Origin: Methanomicrobiales archaeon
GTDB lineage: Archaea > Halobacteriota > Methanomicrobia > Methanomicrobiales > Methanoculleaceae
Reading direction: 5' to 3'
Assembly (NCBI GenBank): GCA_012797575.1
Contig: JAAZOW010000202.1
Coordinates: 1 to 18,268 of the forward strand
DNA: 18,268 nucleotides
Shown piece by piece: positions 7,015-14,298 of the stretch (position 1 is the first letter of the stretch; every line of letters starts with the position of its first letter). The notes beneath the pieces are model-generated. The model was not told the DNA's origin. It did no database searches and saw only the letters and a program-made list of their open reading frames with translations. The translations under genes and the position numbers were made by a program.

Positions 7015-7434
7015 TCACCGTACTGCGCCTTCGCTGTCCTGGTACCTGCCCTGATAGAGGTGTTCGCCGTTCTTGACCTCCTGGATGATCATCTGGACGA
7101 TCCGGTCTCCTTCAGAGATATCTATGGGTTCTGGGCCCATGTTGGTCAGGCAGAGGGTCAGCTGGCCGCGGAAACCGGGGTCGACGAACCCGGCGCCGAG
7201 CAGGACGCCCCGGCGGCCGAGCGATGAACGGCACCGGAGGGTCGCCGCGAGGTCGGCGGGGAGTTCCACCCATTCGATCGAGGGGATGAGGGTGCATGCG
7301 CCGCGCTGGAGCGTGGCTGCCCCGGCCGCCCGGAGGTCGTAGGATGCAGGTTGCTGGGATGCGACGTTGTAGGGCTCGATGATGAGATCGCCTACCCCAC
7401 GGCGGCGGGCGATCTCGCTTGATGATAGGATCAT
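7015..7434 (-). CDS. dUTPase-like protein of the dCTP deaminase/dUTPase fold
   Basis: The 139-residue product starts like dCTP deaminase (MILSSSEI, then IIEPYN, PASYDLRA at 29-36). It has the core block CRSSLGRRGV at 68-77, GAGFVDPGFRGQLTLCLTN at 80-98 and a C-terminal LYQGRYQDSEG. The family hydrolyses dUTP to dUMP and/or deaminates dCTP, keeping uracil out of DNA and feeding dTMP synthesis. D85 fits the dUTPase catalytic Asp. The Glu that activates water for deamination in dCTP deaminases (E. coli Glu138) aligns with Cys95, and the protein is clearly shorter than the usual 180-200-residue deaminases. A dUTP diphosphatase without deaminase activity is therefore the better call. It may share one AT-rich promoter element with the divergent tRNA-Arg. 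Confidence 0.8.
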   Translation of the reverse strand: MILSSSEIARRRGVGDLIIEPYNVASQQPASYDLRAAGAATLQRGACTLIPSIEWVELPADLAATLRCRSSLGRRGVLLGAGFVDPGFRGQLTLCLTNMGPEPIDISEGDRIVQMIIQEVKNGEHLYQGRYQDSEGAVR

Positions 7435-7462
7435 TGGTGTACTGGTACCGGCACAAAAACGC

Positions 7463-7470
7463 TTAATATC
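7463..7470. promoter_or_regulatory. Possible shared TATA element between dUTPase-like gene and tRNA-Arg
   Basis: TTAATATC on the plus strand reads GATATTAA on the minus strand. Its centre is about 25 nt before the tRNA 5' end (7492) and about 32 nt before the dUTPase-like ATG (7434). A purine-rich AAAAACGC stretch (about 7455-7462) upstream could be the TFB-recognition element for the tRNA direction. It is the only AT-rich box in the 57-bp gap. Confidence 0.5.
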
Positions 7471-7491
7471 TTACGATAGAAAACCATGAAG

Positions 7492-7563
7492 GGACCCATG
7501 GGGTAGAGGACATCCTTTTGGGCTTCGAACCCAAGGACGCGGGTTCAATTCCCGCTGGGTCCG
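7492..7563 (+). tRNA. tRNA-Arg (anticodon TCG)
   Basis: A full cloverleaf is visible. The acceptor is GGACCCA/TGGGTCC (7492-7498 with 7556-7562) with discriminator G7563. The D-arm has a G10-U25 wobble and keeps A14, G15, G18, G19 and A21. The anticodon stem is TTGGG/CCCAA around loop CTTCGAA, with anticodon TCG at 7525-7527. The variable loop is GGAC, with C48 able to pair with G15. The T-arm is GCGGG-TTCAATT-CCCGC. No CCA is encoded. It decodes CGA (and perhaps CGG) arginine codons. No intron is seen. Confidence 0.93.
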
Positions 7564-7596
7564 TCTGTTCTTCGGGCGCATGCCCATAAAAATTTG

Positions 7597-10443
7597 TTAT
7601 GAGATCCGGATGTACGCCTTCTCCCGCTCTCCGACCTGGATGGGCGGGAACTCAAGCGGCTGGATGTAGGGTGCATCGTCCGCAGAGGCGCGCACGCGGA
7701 TCCGGTACTCTCCGGGGGGGAGATTCCTGACAAGGAGTGCGGCGGTGCCCCCGGTCGTGGTGTTGTCTGCGGTCAGGGTGTCGAACCGGATCCAGGAGAG
7801 ACCGCCATCGCCCGAGTACTCCACGGTCTCAGTCACGGTCCCAAACCCGGTATATGTGATATCCCAGGCGGTGGTGAGGACGTTCTGGACCGGTTCTGGG
7901 CAGGTGTAGCGCGGGTTTGTGAGGTGGAGCGCCCCATACCCGAGGCCTGTGTCGGTGAGGTCTGGCACGGCTGTGATGAGGGTCACAGGGAGGCCGAGCT
8001 CTGCCGCGCCGTCGTTGAACGTGATGATCGATCTGGACCCGAATACGTTGGCGTTACCGCCAGCGAGCGTTCTCAGGCGGAACGTTGCCTCCCAGGTCTG
8101 GCCAAGGCGGATCGTGCCGATATCGAAGGAGAGATTTGGGGAGGATGCCGTCCAGTTGGGTGTATCGTCACGGGTGTAGCGGGGGATGATGGTGTGGCGC
8201 CCGGTCTCATCCTCGATCCAGCTCTCGATGGTGGTCGCGGGGACGTAGGTGAAGATCTCAGATCCCACCCGGTCTTCATCGTTGACCCGGATCGTGCTGA
8301 AATCAAGGCACATGGCGGTGTTGACGCCGGCCTCGGTCTTGAGGATGCCTGCGATCTCGATGTAGATCCGGGCAAGGTCGTCGCCGGTGGCTGCATGGGA
8401 GTGTTTGCCGCCGGTCACCTCTGCGAGGGTATCCATCGTCTCCCAGGTGGCGCTGCCCTCGGCGATGTCATCTGAGAATGATATCATGTACAGCCGGATA
8501 CCGTTCTCCGCTGCATAGAGAGCCATATTCTGCTGGCCAGATTCGGGAACGGAAAGGCCCGTGTAATTATTCTGGGTTTTCTGCCAGACATGATCGTATA
8601 TTTCAGTTCCCCGGGCAAGCGGATCGCCGTAGTAGTTGTATTCGCCATCGGACATCAGGATCACGGCGTGAACGGCGTCCGGGTTCTTTCTGGCAACCAT
8701 CTCCTGGATGGCGATATACAGCGCCTTCCGTGTGGCGGTCCATCCGGAAGCCTTAAGATTGTCGATCGCGCTGTTCACGCTTGAATGCTCATCAGTCAGC
8801 TTGATGGTGCACGAGGCATCTGTGCTGTAGGGAACCAGACCAATCCTGTCCCTGGTAGGATCCATGTATGAGACAAACGTCTTTGCTGCTTTTTTCGCGC
8901 TGCTGATCCGGGAAGTGGGGCTATCACGGGACATACTCCCTGACCGGTCCATCACCAGCACCACATCGATCGGATCCGGTCGAAGTGCCCACCCGTCACC
9001 CTTCAGCCGGACGGTGACATCGACCGTATCGAGCACGTTGACCCTCGGGGAGGAGACACTCGTCTCCACGGAGAGGTAGGGGTAGTTCAGCCAGGTCAGG
9101 GTGATATCCCGGGTGGCATCCCGCCATGTCGCCTGGATGGTCGCCGTACCCTTCGCGGCGGCACTCCAGCCAGGCGCCCTCCGGTCTGTCGTGAAGGTGC
9201 CAGGGTAGAATGGAGTGGTTGCGTAGCCATCTTCATCGGTGATCGCGGACTGCCTCTCCAGCTTCGGTTCCGTGGTCTGGTTGAAGGGTGTGGAGGTGCT
9301 TGAGGTGATCTCGAACTTCACCGTCTCGCCCGCGACGGGGTTTCCCTTGATATCCACCACCTTGGCCCGGACCTCCGAGCGGGAGGTGTGGTCGACGTCC
9401 CAGCTCGGCATGGACTGCGGGTTTGCTGAGAGGAGCATGTCCACCGGATCGGTGTGGATGAACTCGACGGTCTTTGATGCGGTCACGCTCTGGTTGTCGG
9501 TGGCCGTCGCGGTGATGGTGACCCTGCCGGTGGTATCCTTCGGGCCGTAGGTGAACACAGCCTCGCCCCGGCCGTTCGTCGTCAGGGTCTCGTCTTCTCC
9601 GAGGGACGTGCTGACCTGGAGGCCACGACCGGCCGCAGGGTTACCCCAGGCGTCGAAGAGTGTGAAGGAGATGGTGAAGGTGCTCTTCCTATCAGCAGGC
9701 TGGTAGGGGATCGGGTTATCGTCGGGCCTGACCGATGCTGTGATTGCGGTGGGGTGTCCGGTGGGAAGCCCGCGGATGGATATGTAACGCTCGATGTCGC
9801 CCGGCTGGATGGTTATTCTGACGATGTTTTCACCGGCGATGTGGCCAGTCCTCAGAGGAACGGAGACGTTACCTGTGGCGTCGACCGTCCGCTCGAGTTC
9901 GCGCACCGGTATCCCTTCGCCGATGAAGGCCGCATCGTCGTTCACCGAGCCGACGACGAAGCGCACGATCTCGACATCTCTTCGGTTGTCCACTGCGTTC
10001 CCGTGCCGGTCGGCAAGCCCCAGGGTGATGGTTGTGGCGTCGCCTGCGGTCACCTCGGGGTCGTAGTGGAGGTATGCGATCCGATGGGGGAGGTCGTGGT
10101 CGATCTTCTGTTCAAGCGTTGCCTGTGCCCCTTCAGCACGAGCGGTTACTATGGCAACGCCGTTCGTCGTATTGGTGGTGAATGTGGCGGTGGCAGTCCC
10201 GGATGCGCCGGTGGTGACGGTCGCCGGCGATATGCGACCGAAGATGGGGTCGACGGAGAGCGTCACAGTGCGGCCGCTGAGCGGGGTCCTGTTCTCATCG
10301 AACACCTGCACGGTCAATTCCGCTGAACCGACCCCGTCTGCCACCAGCCAGTCGGTGTCTCCGGTGAGGTTGATCGTCGCACCGGCCGCAGGGATGATCA
10401 GGCCGAGAAGGATCACGAGAGGAATTGATTTCGATAGGTTCAT
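7597..10443 (-). CDS. Exported multi-domain Ig-like/VWA surface protein (paralogue 1)
   Basis: The product has 948 residues. Residues 1-22 are a signal peptide (hydrophobic stretch ending AAGA). Invasin/Big_1-like beta domains follow, for example about 25-112, 255-330 and 355-455, each with GNPVAG/GNPAAG-type turns and a Gly-Thr-Ala strand pair. A von Willebrand A domain (about 492-703) has an intact metal site: D499-R-S501-G-S503, T569 and D599 in MSDGE. The C-terminal 240 residues look like further beta modules ending PPGEYRIRVRAS and AYIRIS; there is no membrane anchor. VWA domains bind protein ligands through Mg, so adhesion or surface-layer assembly is likely (inference). An in-frame ATG at 10503 is rejected because a TATA box (10475-10483) lies between it and the ATG at 10443. 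It is a close architectural paralogue of the gene at 10918-14124. Confidence 0.85.
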   Translation of the reverse strand: MNLSKSIPLVILLGLIIPAAGATINLTGDTDWLVADGVGSAELTVQVFDENRTPLSGRTVTLSVDPIFGRISPATVTTGASGTATATFTTNTTNGVAIVTARAEGAQATLEQKIDHDLPHRIAYLHYDPEVTAGDATTITLGLADRHGNAVDNRRDVEIVRFVVGSVNDDAAFIGEGIPVRELERTVDATGNVSVPLRTGHIAGENIVRITIQPGDIERYISIRGLPTGHPTAITASVRPDDNPIPYQPADRKSTFTISFTLFDAWGNPAAGRGLQVSTSLGEDETLTTNGRGEAVFTYGPKDTTGRVTITATATDNQSVTASKTVEFIHTDPVDMLLSANPQSMPSWDVDHTSRSEVRAKVVDIKGNPVAGETVKFEITSSTSTPFNQTTEPKLERQSAITDEDGYATTPFYPGTFTTDRRAPGWSAAAKGTATIQATWRDATRDITLTWLNYPYLSVETSVSSPRVNVLDTVDVTVRLKGDGWALRPDPIDVVLVMDRSGSMSRDSPTSRISSAKKAAKTFVSYMDPTRDRIGLVPYSTDASCTIKLTDEHSSVNSAIDNLKASGWTATRKALYIAIQEMVARKNPDAVHAVILMSDGEYNYYGDPLARGTEIYDHVWQKTQNNYTGLSVPESGQQNMALYAAENGIRLYMISFSDDIAEGSATWETMDTLAEVTGGKHSHAATGDDLARIYIEIAGILKTEAGVNTAMCLDFSTIRVNDEDRVGSEIFTYVPATTIESWIEDETGRHTIIPRYTRDDTPNWTASSPNLSFDIGTIRLGQTWEATFRLRTLAGGNANVFGSRSIITFNDGAAELGLPVTLITAVPDLTDTGLGYGALHLTNPRYTCPEPVQNVLTTAWDITYTGFGTVTETVEYSGDGGLSWIRFDTLTADNTTTGGTAALLVRNLPPGEYRIRVRASADDAPYIQPLEFPPIQVGEREKAYIRIS

Positions 10444-10474
10444 GACGAGATCAGAGTGTCCTGATCCTGAATCA

Positions 10475-10483
10475 TATATATAA
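10475..10483 (-). promoter_or_regulatory. TATA box of VWA paralogue 1
   Basis: TTATATATA on the minus strand is centred about 36 nt before the ATG at 10443, giving a predicted leader of about 10 nt. This settles the start, since the upstream ATG at 10503 would lie before the promoter. Confidence 0.6.
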
Positions 10484-10900
10484 TGATTTTTATTTGATCT
10501 CATACATGGCTAGAGATCTTTGAATGGCTATAATCATCCAGATCCGGGACATTCAGGTGATTCATGGCTTATTTAAGATGGAATCTCCATAAAAATTGCC
10601 GCCCCACAAGCGCAATACATATATATTAACCATATGGTTTATTCTTACCAGATCCTGCGTCGGGGAATACACAGCAGAGTGCACCGATGTGTTCAGAGGG
10701 TGACTGATATCACGATTTATCGAGATTCTCCACGATCTGTGAGACGACGATACCGTGACCACTAAATATGTGCATGCGCCCAGGCAGGCGGCGGGCGGGG
10801 GCGAGGGGCGCCGGGGAGGGACCTGCCGCAGGGCGGAGGAGCTTTTGGGAAGGAGAGATCATCGTCTTGCGAGAAGAACAGATGATGTGAGTCGGATCTT

Positions 10901-10906
10901 AAAAAA
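10901..10906 (-). terminator. Oligo-U terminator of VWA paralogue 2
   Basis: On the minus strand a T6 tract begins about 12 nt after the TAA stop codon of the gene at 10918-14124. Confidence 0.55.
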
Positions 10907-10917
10907 GAGTGGGATAT

Positions 10918-13900
10918 TTAGCTGATCTTGATGCGGGGGGGTTCCACGTCCCTGGTATGAGCCCACACATTGGTTGTATCCTCAGCCGCCTTCGCATCAC
11001 GTGCCGAGGCAGTCACCGTTATCCAGTATTGCCCTGGTTCAAGGTTATTGACCGCTATTGTGGTCGAGTCAGTCGTCGTATTGCCCGCGCTCATAAAGCT
11101 TGAGGCGGGTAGGGTCCTTGTGAGTATGGGGACCGGTGCCCGCATATCTTCGTGCCGGGAGTAGGCCAGAGATATGTCGACTCCCTTAGTGCCCTTATAG
11201 GTGGTGACCCAGCTCAGTGGGATAAGGCCGGTATACGGCCCGGAGCCGGGTTCAGGTTCGGTAAATGCGACATCGAGGGACGATGTCGTGGCCCCGGTGC
11301 TGGTAAGGTCGGGGAAGACTGTGATGTAGGTGTCAGGGAGCTCGAGCTCCTCAGTCTTGTTGTTGAACAATATAACCGCACCCGGACCGAAGATGTTGAC
11401 GTTATTCTCTTCGTCCGCCTCGTAGGATGCATTTACTGCGATGCGGAAGGTTGCCTCCCAGACCTGATTGAGGTGGATGGTGCCAATATCGAAGTGGAGT
11501 TGCCTTTTCTCCTTCCAGTCCTTGGTCTGGTCAGTGGTATTAGAGATGATCGTATGATTTCCAGTCTCATTCTTTATCCAGCTCTCAATGGCGGTAGACT
11601 TATCGGGCACATATCTGTAGTCGAATACTTCGAACGCGGCTTTGGGCGCCTCATTGATCTCGACGTTCTGGAAGACTGTCATACTGGTATCGACACCAGC
11701 CTCGGTCTTGAGCTCGCCGGCGATGTCGGTGTAAACTCTCTTGAGGTCTTCTGCGTTACCAGCCCAGACATATTTTCCGCCGGTTGCCTCTGAGAGAACA
11801 CGTAGATCCTCCTCGACATTCGTGTTCAATTTCGAAGCAAATCCAATGGTGTAAATTCTCACCTTCTCTGTGTCATCACCGCTGTTGGCATAGATGGACA
11901 TGTTCTGGTTGGTGAATTGGCCGTAGCCGTCTTTGCAGATATTGCTGGTGGGTTTGAAGTTATAGACTCGCTTATCACTCTTGGAACTCTCAGTATCATA
12001 CCACGTTCCTGTTCCTAGATTCACCGTAGCGCTTGCAGCACCCTTCGGATCCGGAAGATCGGAATACCATTCATACTTCTCGCTTGAGAAACTGTAATCG
12101 TTTCCACTCCAACGATACGCAGATAAAGGCGCAAAGTATGGACTTGAATACCAATCACTGGTGAGGTATCTGTTGTTGTCCGCATAACCCACACCCTTCG
12201 CCAACGGTGAACCATGGTAGTTCCAATCACCATCTCCCATGAAGACGACTGCTTTGATCGCCTCAGGCCTCCCGTTCTCCTTAAGGTGCTTTATCGCGGT
12301 GTAGTACGCCAGTCTCATGTTCGTCCCACCGACAGCGGATAGCGCGCCAATTGCCCTCTTTACTTCATCAGAGTCCTGGGTCAGCCCTTGTTTCAGCTCG
12401 GCATTGAAGGCAAACGAGATCAGTGCAACCTGATCACCCTCATCTTCCGCCAAGCTCCCCACTAAATTCATCTCATTGACAAAATCTTTCGCTGCTTCCT
12501 TCGTGGCCTTCATCCTCGTCGGACTCACATCTGTTCCGTCCATACTCCCCGAAGTGTCAATCACCAGCACCACATCGATCGGGTCCGGTTCCATCGCATA
12601 CCCATCCCCCTTCAGCCGGATGGTGACATCGGTTATATTCGTCGTATGTTCACTCGTGCTGTTCACAGAAACCTTTGTGTCAGAGACCTCTGTCTCCACC
12701 GAGAGGTAGGGGTAATTCATCCAGGTCAGGTCAATGGTCCGGGTGTCACTACGGTGCAGGGTTTTGTTCTCCCACACCGCCCGGACGGTCACCGTGCCCT
12801 TTGCGGTGGCCCTATCTCTTCCCTCAGGCTTGGCGAACGCCCCGGGGTGGAACTCGACGACCGCAGTCCCATTGACGGTGGTTGCGGTTGCTGTAGTCAA
12901 GTTCTTTCTTCCATCCCCAAGACAGGGCGCCCCGGTTGAGTTCCCCCCACTGCAATCGATCGATTCTGTAATGATGGTGAATGTCACCTCCTCGCCATCG
13001 ACCGGGTTCCCCTTGATATCCATCACCCTGGCCCTGAGTTCGGAGACTATATCGTCGTTGAGATCCCGGCTTGCCATCGACTGTGGACTTGCGGTGAGGA
13101 CCATCTTCACCGGCTCGGTGCTGGTGAACTCGATAGTCTCTGATACGGTCACATCCGGGCTCTCCACAGCCGTTGCAATGATATCAACGATGCCGATGGA
13201 GTCCTCAGGGCCGTAGGTGATCCACACCTCCCCCCAGGAGCTCGAGTAGACGAGCTTCTGCTGACAATATAGCCCCGAAGAGTTCACCCATACGCCCTGA
13301 CCCCCTGCAGGGTTCCCATGCACATCGGTCAACATATACATCAGCGTAATCTTATCTTTCCCATTGGCCGGGACCGAGGCACCGGATGGCTCTACCATGC
13401 AGGAGATGGCGGCCGGTACACCATCCGCCATACCGCGAACTGAGATGTATTGGCTCAGTTCGAGGTGCTGGATATAGACAGTATTCATCCCGGCCAGCGT
13501 ACTGACCTTGAGCGTCACAGTGGCGTTCCCACTCTCATCCACCGACTTCGTGATCTCATCAGTACCGCCGTCAAACGTCGCCCGACCCCCGGGCGAGCCC
13601 ACCATGAATTTCACCGCTTCAGCTTCCCGCCTGTCATCCACGATATTCCCATACCAGTCAGCCATCTGGACGGTGATATCAGTCGTCCCCCCCGCAGTCA
13701 CCCTCGGGGAGTACCATATGTTGGCGATTCGATACGGCGTCGCATGGTCAATCTTCTGGTATCCGCTCCCCACCAGCGGCTCATCCATCTCATCGCACAG
13801 CACCGTCGCCGTTATCTCCGCTGTCCCGCTCCGTGTCCCGGGCCTGAAGGTCGCAGCCGCTCTCCCCGAACTATCGAGCTCTACACACCCGGGGAATATA

Positions 13901-14124
13901 CTCCCATATTCCCCATCAACTGCAAGCTCAACCTCGACCCCCGCAAACGAGGTGTTGCCAGAGGTGCTGTTCGTAACCTGCACCGTGACGGTCGCGGTCT
14001 CCCCGCTCCCCGCCGTCAACCAGTCAGAACTCGTGTTGATCGTGATACCATCAGGCACCAGTGCCCCCGCCGGCGCCACAACCAGAAGCAGCCCGACGGC
14101 TAAACACACATATACCCACCTCAT
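10918..14124 (-). CDS. Exported multi-domain Ig-like/VWA surface protein (paralogue 2)
   Basis: The product has 1068 residues from the ATG at 14124, with a signal peptide (about 1-21, hydrophobic, ending APAGA). Its order matches paralogue 1: Big_1-like beta domains, a shared KIDHATPYRIA block, a DIKGNPVDGEE module, then a VWA domain. The VWA metal site is intact: D523-T-S525-G-S527, T601 in GGTN, and D631 in MGDGD. About 97 residues separate the PLA and QNM anchors after this site, against about 30 in paralogue 1, so a roughly 70-residue Tyr/Trp/Ser-rich insertion is present (around 645-738). The C-terminus ends PPRIKIS without a membrane segment. A GTG at 14136 is the alternative start; the ATG is preferred because it has GGTG-type Shine-Dalgarno sequences just upstream. 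Many Asn-X-Ser/Thr sites suggest glycosylation. A role in adhesion or the cell envelope is inferred. Confidence 0.85.
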   Translation of the reverse strand: MRWVYVCLAVGLLLVVAPAGALVPDGITINTSSDWLTAGSGETATVTVQVTNSTSGNTSFAGVEVELAVDGEYGSIFPGCVELDSSGRAAATFRPGTRSGTAEITATVLCDEMDEPLVGSGYQKIDHATPYRIANIWYSPRVTAGGTTDITVQMADWYGNIVDDRREAEAVKFMVGSPGGRATFDGGTDEITKSVDESGNATVTLKVSTLAGMNTVYIQHLELSQYISVRGMADGVPAAISCMVEPSGASVPANGKDKITLMYMLTDVHGNPAGGQGVWVNSSGLYCQQKLVYSSSWGEVWITYGPEDSIGIVDIIATAVESPDVTVSETIEFTSTEPVKMVLTASPQSMASRDLNDDIVSELRARVMDIKGNPVDGEEVTFTIITESIDCSGGNSTGAPCLGDGRKNLTTATATTVNGTAVVEFHPGAFAKPEGRDRATAKGTVTVRAVWENKTLHRSDTRTIDLTWMNYPYLSVETEVSDTKVSVNSTSEHTTNITDVTIRLKGDGYAMEPDPIDVVLVIDTSGSMDGTDVSPTRMKATKEAAKDFVNEMNLVGSLAEDEGDQVALISFAFNAELKQGLTQDSDEVKRAIGALSAVGGTNMRLAYYTAIKHLKENGRPEAIKAVVFMGDGDWNYHGSPLAKGVGYADNNRYLTSDWYSSPYFAPLSAYRWSGNDYSFSSEKYEWYSDLPDPKGAASATVNLGTGTWYDTESSKSDKRVYNFKPTSNICKDGYGQFTNQNMSIYANSGDDTEKVRIYTIGFASKLNTNVEEDLRVLSEATGGKYVWAGNAEDLKRVYTDIAGELKTEAGVDTSMTVFQNVEINEAPKAAFEVFDYRYVPDKSTAIESWIKNETGNHTIISNTTDQTKDWKEKRQLHFDIGTIHLNQVWEATFRIAVNASYEADEENNVNIFGPGAVILFNNKTEELELPDTYITVFPDLTSTGATTSSLDVAFTEPEPGSGPYTGLIPLSWVTTYKGTKGVDISLAYSRHEDMRAPVPILTRTLPASSFMSAGNTTTDSTTIAVNNLEPGQYWITVTASARDAKAAEDTTNVWAHTRDVEPPRIKIS

Positions 14125-14160
14125 TGTACACCACACCTACTTGCACTTAGTCACACGAAA

Positions 14161-14170
14161 ACATATAAAT
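14161..14170 (-). promoter_or_regulatory. TATA box of VWA paralogue 2
   Basis: ATTTATATGT on the minus strand, centred about 41 nt before the ATG at 14124, predicts transcription from about 14140. The short leader would contain the GTAGGTG Shine-Dalgarno-like sequence. Confidence 0.55.
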
Positions 14171-14253
14171 TTTATTAAATGAGACAGACAGGACAAAGCT
14201 CGTTATGTCATAAAACAAGATTTCTTGCCTGAAATCAGCGCGCCCCCTTCCAA

Positions 14254-14273
14254 GAGGGGCGATATCGCCCCTC
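14254..14273. other. Perfect 20-bp palindrome
   Basis: GAGGGGCGAT is followed directly by its reverse complement. CCA/TGG outside it, after one mismatch, extends the dyad to 28 bp. It lies 25 nt past the stop of the repeat protein gene and about 85 bp before the TATA box of VWA paralogue 2. It could be an operator or a termination hairpin; with no spacer, a dimeric protein site is at least as likely as an RNA stem. Confidence 0.6.
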
Positions 14274-14298
14274 CTGGTCAGGCACAAGGGTGCCGTGC

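Larger units (their letters stand above)
10444..10917. other. Intergenic region between the two VWA genes, with a G-quadruplex motif
   Basis: No gene is supported here. Contents seen are the promoter of the downstream gene, a second TATA-like stretch (CATATATATTAAC, about 10618-10630) with no assignable gene, and a G-rich tract on the plus strand at 10793-10820. The tract has runs of 3, 5, 4, 4 and 3 G separated by loops of 1, 3, 4 and 1 nt. It is flanked by GGCAGG (about 10783-10788) and CCTGCC further right, and by GCGCCC/GGGCGC, so hairpin and quadruplex forms could compete. The terminator of the upstream gene lies at the right end. Confidence 0.5.

Noticed and set aside
10562..10762. 66-codon minus-strand frame between the VWA genes
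   Set aside because: No ribosome binding site, no protein-like pattern, and it spans a TATA-like stretch; treated as non-coding.
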